Below are positions 16,170 to 25,041 of a stretch of 36,203 bases of DNA, in pieces. A program made the position numbers and the translations under genes. The stretch comes from Myxococcaceae bacterium (GTDB lineage: Bacteria; Myxococcota; Myxococcia; Myxococcales; Myxococcaceae): NCBI GenBank assembly GCA_019694575.1, contig JAIBBR010000043.1:1-36203 (forward strand). The letters are read 5' to 3'. How positions within the stretch are numbered: the first letter of the stretch is position 1; each line of letters opens with the position of its first letter. The notes under the pieces were generated by a model. That model had not been told where the DNA came from. It ran no database searches and was given only the letters and a program-made list of their open reading frames with translations.

Positions 16170-16636
16170 GGCCGCTGCCCCTTCGCAATGGCGTCGGCCG
16201 CTTCGTCAGTCAGCGGCAACAAGCAATTCACCTGGCTCGTCGCCACCACGCCCGCGCCTTCAATGCGCGCCTCGTACGCCGCCAACCCTTCATGGCTCAG
16301 CGCCACCCGCTCGACTGAAACCGTCAAGACGGTGCCGGGCGTGAACACCGGTACGTTGCAACGGTAACGGCGGGTGCCCAACAGAAAGCCAACCCTCGGA
16401 GCGCTACCCGCCAAACGTTGCTCGACGCCCACATGCGCCGCCGCGGTTTGCGCCATGTATTCGAGCCCGACCCACGCCGGTACTCCACCGCCTGACACCG
16501 CGTCGAAAAAAAAACCGTCGTCGCGCACGGTAAGCTGCGCCCGCAGGCGTGGCCCGTGCGATTCGATGACCCCGTCGAGCAGGCACAGCGCCCCCCGGTG
16601 CGGTATCAACTCGGCGATTGTCCACTGAAAGGCCAT
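16166..16636 (-). CDS. ApeP-like 3-hydroxyacyl-ACP dehydratase
   Basis: Hotdog-fold dehydratase of 156 residues that removes water from 3-hydroxyacyl intermediates to create the conjugated double bonds. The LIPHRGALCLLD motif (residues 10-21) contains the likely catalytic His, and GVPAWVGLEYMAQT (residues 51-64) contains the second active-site region with Glu. These match the ApeP-like dehydratase family rather than FabZ. Its ATG shares one base with the stop of the upstream ketosynthase (TAATG), and its stop overlaps the ketoreductase start, so the three enzymes are tightly coupled. A second dehydratase domain occurs in the ligase fusion at 22297-23982. Confidence 0.9.
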   Translation of the reverse strand: MAFQWTIAELIPHRGALCLLDGVIESHGPRLRAQLTVRDDGFFFDAVSGGGVPAWVGLEYMAQTAAAHVGVEQRLAGSAPRVGFLLGTRRYRCNVPVFTPGTVLTVSVERVALSHEGLAAYEARIEGAGVVATSQVNCLLPLTDEAADAIAKGQRP

Positions 16637-17820
16637 TACGCGCGCCCCAGAATCAACGAGACATTGGTGCCACCAAAACCAAAGGAGTTGCTCATCACCA
16701 CTTTGACTTGGGCACGGTCGTCAGGCGTTGCGAGCCGCAGCGGAGGCAACGACGCATCGATCTCACCGTCCCACACGTGGGGAGGCAATTGCCCTTTCAC
16801 ATTGAGGGGCGACAACGTCAGGTAGGCCACGGCCGCTTCGATGGCGCCGGCGGCGCCGAGCGTGTGCCCAAGCATCGGCTTGGTGGAGCTCGACAAGGGC
16901 ATCGCCTGCTCGAAGACACCGGCCATCGCGCGTGCCTCCATGGCGTCGTTGAGCACCGTCGCCGTGCCATGCAGGTTGACATAGTCGACTGCTTTCGCCG
17001 AGACCTCGGCGTCGGCCAGGGCCGAACGCATCGCGGCGATGGCACCGCGGCCGTCAGGGTGCGGCGCCGACATGTGGTGCGCGTCTGAGCTGGTACCCAC
17101 ACCGAGAAAACGAATGGGCCCCTTTTCGCGGCTCATCACAAACAGCGCCGCGCCTTCGCCAATGTTGAGCCCGGCGCGATGCCGCGAAAAAGGGTTACAG
17201 ACTTTGTCGCTGAGCAATTCGAGCGAGCCAAAACCCGCCAGCGTCAAGCCCGCCAGCGTATCAACACCGCCGACCACCACGGCGTCGACGAGCCCCTGCA
17301 CAATCAACCGTCGCGCCGACGCCATGGCCCGCGCACTCGAGCTGCACGCGGTCGACACCACATAGGCGGGCCCGTCGAGCTGAAGATAGTCAGCCAGAAA
17401 GACAGCCGGAGCTCCCACTTCTTGCTGCCGGTAGCTGAACCCCGTGGTGCGTGGAGGCTGCTCGAGCGCCGCTTGCAACGCCGAAACCGTTTCTGAAACC
17501 CCGCTGGTGCTGGTGCCGATGACCACCCCCACCCGGTGCTTGCCGTAGCGCGACACCGCGCCGTCAATCGAGGCACGCAATTGCTGCGCCGTCGCCAACA
17601 GCAGCCGGTTGTTGCGCGAGTTGTGTTGGGCCCACTGGGCAGACAACGGCATGCCGTCGCCGTCGACCCGCATCACTTTGTATGCACGGCCAGCGATCAG
17701 CTCGTCACCGTCGGCGAGCCCTGACTGCGTGCCGGCCACCAGCGCAGGCCACACCACGGCCGAAGTCGCTCCCAGCGCACAGGTAATGCCCAAGTCATTC
17801 AAGTACACCGACGTCTTCAA
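16636..17820 (-). CDS. Second beta-ketoacyl-ACP synthase (ApeR-like)
   Basis: Ketosynthase of 394 residues with an intact triad: C159 (STACSSSA), H284 (NLHGTAT) and H319 (KPMLGHTLGA, K314). The N-terminus VYLNDLGITCALG is characteristic of the second ketosynthase found in aryl polyene clusters, which may start chain assembly (inference). The start is TTG at 17820, preceded by GGAG; a GTG four codons later is an alternative. It lies 12 bases after the halogenase-like gene and its stop shares one base with the dehydratase start. Confidence 0.9.
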   Translation of the reverse strand: MKTSVYLNDLGITCALGATSAVVWPALVAGTQSGLADGDELIAGRAYKVMRVDGDGMPLSAQWAQHNSRNNRLLLATAQQLRASIDGAVSRYGKHRVGVVIGTSTSGVSETVSALQAALEQPPRTTGFSYRQQEVGAPAVFLADYLQLDGPAYVVSTACSSSARAMASARRLIVQGLVDAVVVGGVDTLAGLTLAGFGSLELLSDKVCNPFSRHRAGLNIGEGAALFVMSREKGPIRFLGVGTSSDAHHMSAPHPDGRGAIAAMRSALADAEVSAKAVDYVNLHGTATVLNDAMEARAMAGVFEQAMPLSSSTKPMLGHTLGAAGAIEAAVAYLTLSPLNVKGQLPPHVWDGEIDASLPPLRLATPDDRAQVKVVMSNSFGFGGTNVSLILGRA

Positions 17821-17832
17821 GAGGCTCCAATG

Positions 17833-19098
17833 CTAAGTTGGTAGGGCGGCGTGAGAGCGCGGTGTGGCGAGGGCGGCACAATACTCGTACAGCGACTGCA
17901 ACCGCCGCTCACTTTGCGACACGAAGGGGTTTTGCTCGTCCCACGCGTAGCCTGCCAACACCGAACACAACATCGCTTTGATCTTCGGGTCGGGTTTGGG
18001 GTGAAAAATGACCGTCTGAAAACGCCCGTCGTACCAGCTGCTGACATAGGTGCGAAAAGCGTCGACCCCCTTCTTTAACGGCACTGCAAAATCGGCTTCC
18101 CAATTCACGGGTTCTCCACCCAACTGCCGGTGCAGCACTTTCGCCGCCATGCTCGCCGACTTCATCGCAATGGTGACGCCTGACGAGAACACCGGGTCAA
18201 GAAATTCAGCCGCGTTGCCGAGCAGCGCCCAGCCTTGGCCATGCATCGTCTTCACATTCGCCGAATAGCCGCGCAGCTCATTTACCGGCGTATCGAAGAC
18301 CGCGTCAGTCAGCAGCCGGGCCAGACTGGGTGTCTCGGCCACCAACCCCCGTAGCCGCGACACGGGGTCAGTGGCGAAACGCGCGAAGTGCTCGTCACGC
18401 GCCACCACCCCCAACGACGAGCGGCCGTTCGAAAACGGAATCAACCAGAACCAAATGTCGTGCAGCGTCGGGTGAACCGTGATCACGATTTTCTGCCGAT
18501 CGAAGGCATTCGACAGCATGCGATCTTCGACATGGGTGAAATAAGCACGCCGCACCGGAAAGGCCGACGGCACTTCTAAGTTCAACATCTTTGGCAGGGT
18601 TCGGCCGAAGCCACTGGCGTCGAGCACGAAACGCGACGTGATGTCGTACGTCTCGCCCGCTTTGTTGCGCACGGTGACGACTTGCTTCTCGGCACCAAAC
18701 TTCGCATTCACAATTTCTTCTTCGTAACGCACCACCGCGCCTTGCGCTTCGGCCTGCTCTGCCAGCACCTGGTCAAACGGAGCCCGCTGCACCTGAAACG
18801 TGTACGGCGACCCCTGGGTAAACTGCTGCGCAAAATTGAAGTCGGTCACCTCGTCGCCACGAACGAAGGTGGCGCCGTTTTTGTACTGAAAGCCCGCCGA
18901 ATGCACCGCTTCGCTCATGCCTGCTTCGGCAATGAAGTCGAGCGCGTGCGCGAGCAGGCTTTCGCCGATCGAAAAACGCGGAAACTTTTGTCGTTCAATC
19001 ACGGTGACCGAGTGGCCCTGGCGACGAAGCAACGCCGCGGCAATCGAACCCGAGGGTCCGGCGCCAATAATCAATACGTCTGAAGAAAGTGGGTTCAT
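17833..19098 (-). CDS. Flavin-dependent halogenase-like oxidoreductase
   Basis: FAD protein of 421 residues. The N-terminal dinucleotide site GAGPSG (12-17) is followed by FPRFSIGESLL (38-48), a signature of flavin halogenases acting on carrier-bound or phenolic substrates. W215-F-W217-L-I219-P220 fits the WxWxIP halogenase motif exactly, and K72 in GFQYKNGATF lies where such enzymes keep a catalytic lysine (inference). GNAAEFLDPVFSSG (about residues 291-304) is the second FAD-binding region. Halogenase-like genes occur in xanthomonadin and other aryl polyene clusters, where the aryl head may carry bromine or chlorine. It could instead be a monooxygenase or reductase. The ATG overlaps the ammonia-lyase stop by 4 bases. 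Confidence 0.82.
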   Translation of the reverse strand: MNPLSSDVLIIGAGPSGSIAAALLRRQGHSVTVIERQKFPRFSIGESLLAHALDFIAEAGMSEAVHSAGFQYKNGATFVRGDEVTDFNFAQQFTQGSPYTFQVQRAPFDQVLAEQAEAQGAVVRYEEEIVNAKFGAEKQVVTVRNKAGETYDITSRFVLDASGFGRTLPKMLNLEVPSAFPVRRAYFTHVEDRMLSNAFDRQKIVITVHPTLHDIWFWLIPFSNGRSSLGVVARDEHFARFATDPVSRLRGLVAETPSLARLLTDAVFDTPVNELRGYSANVKTMHGQGWALLGNAAEFLDPVFSSGVTIAMKSASMAAKVLHRQLGGEPVNWEADFAVPLKKGVDAFRTYVSSWYDGRFQTVIFHPKPDPKIKAMLCSVLAGYAWDEQNPFVSQSERRLQSLYEYCAALATPRSHAALPT

Positions 19099-20648
19099 GG
19101 GGTTGCGGCTCCTATTTCGCGCTGTCGCAGGCGCACCAACAGCGCCCGTAAATCGTTTTCGAGCGGCCGGTCTTCTTCAACGAAGGCCGAGGTCACCCGC
19201 ACCTGCTTCATGATCGCCGAGAGCACCGGCCCGAGCACGAGGTCACTGCCCGAGCCGCCGGCGCCGCGCAGCCGCAGCTCAATGCCTTGCACCGCGGCCA
19301 ACAGCCCCGCCGCCGCCACCTGCTCAGTCAGCTCCAACACGCGCAGCGCGTCACGCGCGGCGATGGTGCCCATGCTCACTTTGTCTTGGTTGTGACATTC
19401 GGTTGACCGCGAAAACGACGCCGCCGGCATGGTGAGCCGCAAGGCCTCAGCCGCCCACGCCGACGCGCCGATTTGCACGGCTTTGAAGCCGTGGTTCAAG
19501 GCCTGGCGTTCACCCACCACACCGGTGAGGTTCATGGGCAAGCCGTGGTTGCTCTTCACGTCGACCAACAGCGCGAGCTGGCGATCGAGCAGGTCGGCCA
19601 CGCTGGCCACCGCGGCTTTGAGCGAGTCCATCGCGAAGGCCATGTGCCCGCCGTAAAAATGACCGCCGTGCATCAGCTGGCCCGCTTCGCCATCAATCAA
19701 AGGATTGTCGTTCGCGCTGTTGAGCTCTGTCTCGACCCATTGCGTGAAGAACGGCAGCGCGTCGGCGAGCACGCCAATGACGTGTGGTGCACACCGCAAC
19801 GAATAGCGATCTTGCAGTCGCACCCCTTCGCGTTTCGCCGTCGCGGTCGGCAGATCAGCACGAATCAACGCCGCCACCCTGCGTTGACCCGGGTGCGGCT
19901 TGAGCGCGAACAAGGCGTCGTCGAAATGCTCGCTGTTGCCTCGGGTGGCGAGGCTCACCAAAGCGGTCATGTGCGCAGACAGATCGACCAAATATGCCGC
20001 GCGGCTCAGCGCCAGGCACGAAAGCCCAGTCATCACCGCGGTGCCGTTCATCACCGCCAAGCCTTCTTTCGGCGTCAGCGCCAGGGGAGCCAGCCCCAGC
20101 TCGCCGTACACCTTCGACGTCGGTAAACGAGCACCCTTGAAAAACACCTCGCGCTGCCCCGTGAGCACCGCTGCCACGTATGAAAGCGGAGTCAGATCGC
20201 CACTGGCGCCCACCGAACCTTCTTCGGGTATTACCGGCATCGCGTCGTGCGCGAGCAACTGCGTCAACCGCTCTAACAACTCGAAGCGCACACCTGAATA
20301 GCCCTGCGACAACGACACCAACCGCGCCGTCACCACCGCGCGCGCAGCAGGAGGCGCGAGCACGTTGCCCAAGCCGCAGCCGTGGTACGCCATGATATGC
20401 GCCGACAGCTCGCCAACCAGCGCGGGAGGAATGGCCACGGTGACTGATTCACCAAAGCCCGTGGTGACACCGTAGATCACGCCATCTTCTTTAATCAGCC
20501 GCGCCAAGAAGGCGACGCTCGCATCGACCTTTTTACGAAAGGCGGGCCGCTCTGAAAGAAGCACCGAAGCCTTGCCCTCAGACACGCGCACCACGTCAGC
20601 CACGGTGAGGGGGCGATCGCCAACGACGATAGACGGCAACGAGCTCAT
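19095..20648 (-). CDS. Aromatic amino acid ammonia-lyase (tyrosine ammonia-lyase-like)
   Basis: MIO-type lyase of 517 residues that removes ammonia from an aromatic amino acid. The Ala-Ser-Gly that forms the MIO group is at 148-150 (VGASGDLTPL), and the catalytic tyrosine is Y59 in YGVTTGFG. In the selectivity loop (AYHGCGLG) H89 lies where tyrosine ammonia-lyases carry His, rather than the Ser-His of histidase. No hut genes are nearby. The likely product is therefore 4-coumarate, the starter unit of the polyene, as known for flexirubin; histidine remains possible. I chose the ATG at 20648 because it overlaps the upstream stop (ATGA); 11 more residues are open upstream but would lie inside the preceding gene. 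Confidence 0.88.
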   Translation of the reverse strand: MSSLPSIVVGDRPLTVADVVRVSEGKASVLLSERPAFRKKVDASVAFLARLIKEDGVIYGVTTGFGESVTVAIPPALVGELSAHIMAYHGCGLGNVLAPPAARAVVTARLVSLSQGYSGVRFELLERLTQLLAHDAMPVIPEEGSVGASGDLTPLSYVAAVLTGQREVFFKGARLPTSKVYGELGLAPLALTPKEGLAVMNGTAVMTGLSCLALSRAAYLVDLSAHMTALVSLATRGNSEHFDDALFALKPHPGQRRVAALIRADLPTATAKREGVRLQDRYSLRCAPHVIGVLADALPFFTQWVETELNSANDNPLIDGEAGQLMHGGHFYGGHMAFAMDSLKAAVASVADLLDRQLALLVDVKSNHGLPMNLTGVVGERQALNHGFKAVQIGASAWAAEALRLTMPAASFSRSTECHNQDKVSMGTIAARDALRVLELTEQVAAAGLLAAVQGIELRLRGAGGSGSDLVLGPVLSAIMKQVRVTSAFVEEDRPLENDLRALLVRLRQREIGAATP

Positions 20649-22300
20649 GAGGTGCGCCAAAAAGGGTAAAAGTTGAACCACTGCAAGGGGGCCTGGGCGC
20701 AGTGATACTCGAGCCGCTGCGCGAACGCTTGCGCAGACTGACGAATCACTTCGTCGCGGGTGCTACGGGTCCACCTCAAAGGGTCAGCGAATGACTCGTA
20801 AAAAATGTTGTGCCGACCGTTGAGCTTTACGCACATCACCAGAATCACCGGGCAACCGAGCAGACCGCCGAGCAAATGCGGCCCAATGGGAAAAGGCGCG
20901 CGCTTGCCCAGAAAGTCGACGTCGACCGTGCGCGGGCTGCTCACCGGCACGCGGTCGCCGGCGATGACCAGCCATTCTCCGCGAGCGACACGCGCCGACA
21001 ATTCGAGCGCCGTATCGGGCCCCAGCTCACCCACCTGCATCAAGCGCACTTTCGAGGGGCGCTTCACTTCGCTGATCAGCCGCTGAAAATTTTCGGCGTG
21101 CTGTGTGTACGTCAAAATATTCAAAGTCAGCTTCGGGTTTTGGTCGGCGAGCGCCTGCATCGCCTCCAAGTTGCCCAAATGCGCGGTCAGCACGATGCCG
21201 CCTTTGCCGCTGGCGATCACGTCGGTCATCAAATGCCGTTGGTGCACATCGACGTCTTGCAAGGTAATGCCACCCGCCATGGTGAGCACCTTGTCGATCA
21301 TCGCCGAGCCCATGGCGAAAAAATGCCGGCAGCTGTTGGCGTATGACGGCTTCAACCCCAGTTGCGGGTACGCGGCTGAAATTCGCTGCAAATATTCGAG
21401 CGACGCTTCACGCGCCGTCTTCGAGGTGAGAAAGAAGTAAAAAATCACCGGGTAGAGCAGGGCCTGCACCGCCCAGCGCCCCAGCAACCGGTGCACCCAG
21501 AGCAACGCCTTCAAGCCCAGCAGGGTGCCGCGCTCGCCCATCGCCGCCCAATGCGTCGGCTGCTTCGAGCGACGAGAGCCGATTAACCAGCCCGGCCAAC
21601 GCCACAACATGCCGAAGAAGAGCCGCATGTGGAGCAACGAGATGCGCACGTTGTCTTTCAACGGTTGAAAGTGCGAGACGCCGCCTTGGGGGTACGTCAC
21701 CTGCGTTGGCACGTGCCGCACTTCGACACCGGCCCAATGCAGGCGAACCATGATCTCGATGTCGAAGTCCATTCGGCGGCCGAGCGACTCGCGGTCGAGC
21801 AGCGCCACCGTGGCCCCCAGCGGATACACGCGAAAACCACACATTGAATCAGCAATGTCGAATGAGAGTGTGTTGACCCACACCCAAAAATGCGTGGCGT
21901 AGCGGCCGATCAGCCGCCCCTTCGGCACCGACGCATCGAAGACCGGCTTGCCTGAAATCAACGCTTCCGGGTGCGCCTCGGCTTCAGCCAAAAACCGCGG
22001 CACATCGGCTGAATCGTGTTGACCGTCGGCATCGATTTGCAGCGCGTGCGTAAAGCCAAGCCGCGCCGCCTCGCGCAACCCGGTCATCACCGCCCCACCC
22101 TTGCCCTGGTTTTCGACGTGCCGAACCAGCGTCACCGACGGAGCAAACTGTGCCACCCACCCGTCGATTTCTTTCGCGGCATCAACGTGCGAGCCGTCGT
22201 CAACCAGCACCACGGGCAGCGCCCGTGCCACCAATGCTTCAAGTACGACGCCAAGTCGCTCGACATGGTTGAACACCGGAATCACGGCGCACGGCTTCAC
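20645..22300 (-). CDS. Glycosyltransferase 2 - acyltransferase fusion (ApeJ-like)
   Basis: Two-domain protein of 551 residues. Residues 1 to about 215 are a family 2 glycosyltransferase with VIPVFNH at the start, VDDGS (33-37) and the metal-binding DADGQ (90-94). A membrane-associated stretch near 275-292 follows. Residues from about 300 form a lipid A-type lysophospholipid acyltransferase with H374-LGNL-E379 (HX4E). The same fusion is found in aryl polyene clusters, where it is thought to help attach the polyene to a sugar or lipid anchor. It starts with GTG at 22300 in a GTGA overlap with the ligase stop. Probably acts at the inner face of the cytoplasmic membrane. Confidence 0.9.
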   Translation of the reverse strand: MKPCAVIPVFNHVERLGVVLEALVARALPVVLVDDGSHVDAAKEIDGWVAQFAPSVTLVRHVENQGKGGAVMTGLREAARLGFTHALQIDADGQHDSADVPRFLAEAEAHPEALISGKPVFDASVPKGRLIGRYATHFWVWVNTLSFDIADSMCGFRVYPLGATVALLDRESLGRRMDFDIEIMVRLHWAGVEVRHVPTQVTYPQGGVSHFQPLKDNVRISLLHMRLFFGMLWRWPGWLIGSRRSKQPTHWAAMGERGTLLGLKALLWVHRLLGRWAVQALLYPVIFYFFLTSKTAREASLEYLQRISAAYPQLGLKPSYANSCRHFFAMGSAMIDKVLTMAGGITLQDVDVHQRHLMTDVIASGKGGIVLTAHLGNLEAMQALADQNPKLTLNILTYTQHAENFQRLISEVKRPSKVRLMQVGELGPDTALELSARVARGEWLVIAGDRVPVSSPRTVDVDFLGKRAPFPIGPHLLGGLLGCPVILVMCVKLNGRHNIFYESFADPLRWTRSTRDEVIRQSAQAFAQRLEYHCAQAPLQWFNFYPFWRTS

Positions 22301-23982
22301 GCGTCAGCTCCGAAAGCAATTCGGCCGGTAGAACACAGCGCTTCGCCTTGCCGGTAAACAAATGCCAAGCGGGCCTTCGCTGCGTCCCACGCCAACTCGA
22401 GCGACACCTGGCTGCCGGGGGTGATGACGCGGTGAAACTTCACCACGTCGAGCCCCTCAAAGCGCGTCGGCAGCGTGAAGTTCGCGCGGCCAAAACGCAC
22501 CGCGAAGTCGATTTGCGCCACCCCCGGTAGAATCGGCTGCTGGGGAAAGTGCCCCTCAAACGCCGGCAGCCCCGCGTCAATTGCCAGCTGCAACGTCACC
22601 ACCCCGGCTTGCGCGGTGCGGCGTTCTACCCGCGGCAAGGTGTTGCCCGCTTCTTCGGCGAACAACGCCTGCAATGCACCCAGCGCCACCTTGCCCTGCG
22701 CGTCGGCCGGCAGCGCATCGACAAAACGCCAACGACGAGGCACCGCCACGCCGGGCACCGAAGGGCCCAGCAAACCCTTGAGCGCCTCAACCACGCCGCG
22801 GCGGCCTCGCGCGGCCAACTGGGCACGCCCCTCGGCATTTAAAACAATCGCCACACCCAAGGCCTGCCGTTGTCCGAGTTGCAGCGGCAGCGCGCAGGCT
22901 TGAACCACCCACGACGAGCGCTCGAGCGCCATTTCAATGGCGGGCAGCGCCACGCGGTTTTCTTCGAGCTTGATGATGCGGTCCAACCGGCCCATGAGCT
23001 GAAAGCCGCCCTTGGTGAAGACGGCGGCGTCGTCGGTGCCTTGCCACTCGGGGTGGCCCAAATGCGGCGACTTCACCATCAACGCGCCGTCGTTCTCGCG
23101 TGCACGCACTTCAACACCCGGCAAGGGCTGCCACGGCGCGTTGGCGCTGCGAAAAGCAATGCCGCCCGTTTCGGAGCTGCCCAAAATGTCGAACACCGGT
23201 ACGCCCAGGCCGGCCGCTACGTCGGCCTCGGCTTCGAAAGGCAACACTCCGCCCGACGAAAACGCCGCCACCGCTTGCCCACGCGCGCCCAAAAGCTGCG
23301 AGGGGTTGCGCAGCCGCCGGTAGAAAGCGGGGCTAGACACCCACACCGAGCGCCCCGCGGCGCTGTGCGCCAACAATGCCGCGGGCGTCATCAACGGCTC
23401 ACTGACGAAGGGTCGCCCCATGGCCAACGGCCACAGCAGCCGAAACAACAGACCATATAAATGCTGCTGGCTCACGGTCGCCAACACTGTCGCGCCATCG
23501 ACGGCTGACCCAAATTGCGCTTCCAACGCGGTCACTTCAGCGTCGAGCTGCGCGAACATTTTGATGACGGGCTTGGGGGCTCCCGTCGAGCCTGAAGTGA
23601 AGACGGTGAGCGCGGGGGCAGACGGCGGGGCAGCGACGGGCGTTACCGTGGGCGATGGGTGGCCCAACGGTGAAATCACGCGCGCAACCCCTGGCAGCGG
23701 CTGGTCAGCCAACCACAACGCAACACCGAGCTCAGCGGCTGAGCCGGCGTTCCCCGGCAGCGCCACGCATTTGCCCACCTGCCACGCCGCGAAGAGCGCC
23801 ACGGCAAAAGGGTACGCGTCGAGGCAGCACACCCCCACCTGTTCGGCCGGCTCGCTGGCAAGCACCGTCTGCAGCGCTTGCACTTCGCGCCGAAAGTCAC
23901 CCCAGCGCTTGGGGGCCTGGCCATGCAGCGCCATCAGCGCGGCGTCTTCACGGGGCTCTGCCAACAGGCGCGCCAGCTTCAC
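22297..23982 (-). CDS. Aryl-CoA/ACP ligase fused to ApeI-like dehydratase
   Basis: Adenylating enzyme of 561 residues. Core motifs are FTSGSTGAPK (128-137), GSSETGG (268-274) and, near the end of the ligase part, a QGKVALGAL segment with the probable catalytic lysine. From about residue 455 a hotdog domain follows with GHFPQQPILPGVAQ (H478), a FabA/FabZ-like dehydratase as in ApeI. The ligase part (ApeH-like) probably activates the coumarate-type starter and loads it onto an acyl carrier protein. The start is GTG at 23982: AAGGAGG lies 7 bases upstream and the codon forms a GTGA overlap with the upstream stop. The longer open frame to 24486 runs antisense-free but out of phase inside the COG4648 gene and is not protein-like. 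Confidence 0.9.
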   Translation of the reverse strand: MKLARLLAEPREDAALMALHGQAPKRWGDFRREVQALQTVLASEPAEQVGVCCLDAYPFAVALFAAWQVGKCVALPGNAGSAAELGVALWLADQPLPGVARVISPLGHPSPTVTPVAAPPSAPALTVFTSGSTGAPKPVIKMFAQLDAEVTALEAQFGSAVDGATVLATVSQQHLYGLLFRLLWPLAMGRPFVSEPLMTPAALLAHSAAGRSVWVSSPAFYRRLRNPSQLLGARGQAVAAFSSGGVLPFEAEADVAAGLGVPVFDILGSSETGGIAFRSANAPWQPLPGVEVRARENDGALMVKSPHLGHPEWQGTDDAAVFTKGGFQLMGRLDRIIKLEENRVALPAIEMALERSSWVVQACALPLQLGQRQALGVAIVLNAEGRAQLAARGRRGVVEALKGLLGPSVPGVAVPRRWRFVDALPADAQGKVALGALQALFAEEAGNTLPRVERRTAQAGVVTLQLAIDAGLPAFEGHFPQQPILPGVAQIDFAVRFGRANFTLPTRFEGLDVVKFHRVITPGSQVSLELAWDAAKARLAFVYRQGEALCSTGRIAFGADA

Positions 23983-24542
23983 GTGGCTGCCTCCTTGCGC
24001 AAGTGCCGCTGCCGCACCATCAGCTCGACAGCAAAAATCAACCCCATGCCAAGGTACGCCAGCACGCCATTGTAGAGCGACCACACGTCGAAGCTGGCGC
24101 AGGCGGCGGTGATCAACGCCAACGTGCCATTCACCACGAAGAACGCGCACCACACCGCGGTGACATTGCGCGTGTAGCGAATTGCCGAGGGGCTCAGGCG
24201 GGGCCGCGTCAGCCGAGCCAGTCGCTCGACGACCGACGGAGGCTTCGCCAAGCTCGCTCCGAAAATGGCCAACAAGGTGGCGTTTACCAGCACCGGGTAC
24301 CAACGCACCCATTGCGCGTCGCCTTTGAGCATGACCGCCGCTCCGAGCAGCACCATGGCCAACCCCACGGCGAGCTGCGCAACCGCTTGCGGCCCGCGCG
24401 CCAACCCAGCCCGGGCGAGCCCCAAAGTCACCAAGCCCGCGCCAAGCCAAACCGCCGCCACGTGGCCCGACAAGAGCCACACCCACAGCGGGTAAGTGAA
24501 CGCCAGCACCGCGGTGCTCAGCGAAATAGCGCGACGAATCAT
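23979..24542 (-). CDS. COG4648 membrane protein of aryl polyene cluster (ApeG-like)
   Basis: Integral membrane protein of 187 residues with about six hydrophobic segments (roughly 5-25, 28-45, 53-72, 80-98, 127-150 and 155-177). WVRWYPVLVNATLLAIFG (about 78-95) and RYTRNVTAVWCAFFVVNG (about 122-139) are the recognisable family features of COG4648. It is found in most aryl polyene clusters next to the acyl carrier proteins and the ligase; its exact function is unknown. The ATG overlaps the acyl carrier protein stop by 4 bases, and its stop overlaps the ligase GTG. Confidence 0.87.
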   Translation of the reverse strand: MIRRAISLSTAVLAFTYPLWVWLLSGHVAAVWLGAGLVTLGLARAGLARGPQAVAQLAVGLAMVLLGAAVMLKGDAQWVRWYPVLVNATLLAIFGASLAKPPSVVERLARLTRPRLSPSAIRYTRNVTAVWCAFFVVNGTLALITAACASFDVWSLYNGVLAYLGMGLIFAVELMVRQRHLRKEAAT

Positions 24543-24790
24543 GGAGGCAACGGCGCGGTCGCCCTCACCGAGACGAGCACGTCGTCAATGGTGCGAATGC
24601 GTTTGAATTCTTCGGGGCTGAGCCGGCGGCCGGTCAACTTCTGCAGCGCACCCGCGAGATCGATGGCGTCGATGCTGTCGATTTCTAAGTCTTCATAAAG
24701 CGCGGCCTCGCGACGCACGTCTTCGAACGGCACCTCGAAGACATCGACCAAAATCGTTCGCAGCGAATTGAAGAGCTCTTCGTCAGTCAT
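24539..24790 (-). CDS. Acyl carrier protein 1 (ApeF/ApeE-like)
   Basis: An 83-residue acyl carrier protein. S39 in LEIDSIDAIDL is the attachment site for phosphopantetheine. It is acidic and helical, with the usual length. One of two carriers in the operon: in aryl polyene systems one carries the aryl starter and growing chain and the other serves a partly different step. The ATG at 24790 overlaps the stop of carrier 2 by 4 bases, and its stop overlaps the COG4648 gene. Confidence 0.93.
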   Translation of the reverse strand: MTDEELFNSLRTILVDVFEVPFEDVRREAALYEDLEIDSIDAIDLAGALQKLTGRRLSPEEFKRIRTIDDVLVSVRATAPLPP

Positions 24791-25041
24791 GGCTGCTTTC
24801 GATGGGTGCTGACGAAGTCGGCCAGGGCTCGCACCGAGCGAAAATGCTGCCGGGTGTCGCTCGAGCTGGCTTCGAGCACCACGCCGTACTTCTTTTGCAG
24901 CGCCATGGCGATTTCGAGCGCGTCGATCGAGTCGAGGCCCAGGCCCTCACGAAACAAGGGCGCATCGGGGTCGATGTCGTCGGCGGCGATGTCTTCGAGG
25001 TTAAGCGACTCGATTAACAATTGCTTCATTTCGAGAATCAT
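24787..25041 (-). CDS. Acyl carrier protein 2 (ApeE/ApeF-like)
   Basis: An 84-residue acyl carrier protein with S38 in GLGLDSIDALEIAMALQ as the phosphopantetheine site. The start is uncertain: GTG at 25050, ATG at 25041 and ATG at 25029 are in frame. I chose the ATG at 25041; all of them lie inside the 3' end of the acyltransferase gene, so the two genes overlap by 29-50 bases, longer than elsewhere in this operon. Together with carrier 1 it presents the polyene to the ketosynthases, reductase and dehydratases. Confidence 0.9.
   Translation of the reverse strand: MILEMKQLLIESLNLEDIAADDIDPDAPLFREGLGLDSIDALEIAMALQKKYGVVLEASSSDTRQHFRSVRALADFVSTHRKQP

Noticed and set aside
19095-20648. Histidine utilisation (hut) role for the ammonia-lyase
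   Set aside because: No other hut genes are nearby, the selectivity loop carries Tyr-His rather than Ser-His, and the gene is translationally coupled to pigment genes.
23983-24486. Upstream extension of the ligase-dehydratase frame
   Set aside because: It lies inside the COG4648 gene in another frame; the GTG at 23982 with a strong ribosome site explains the true start.
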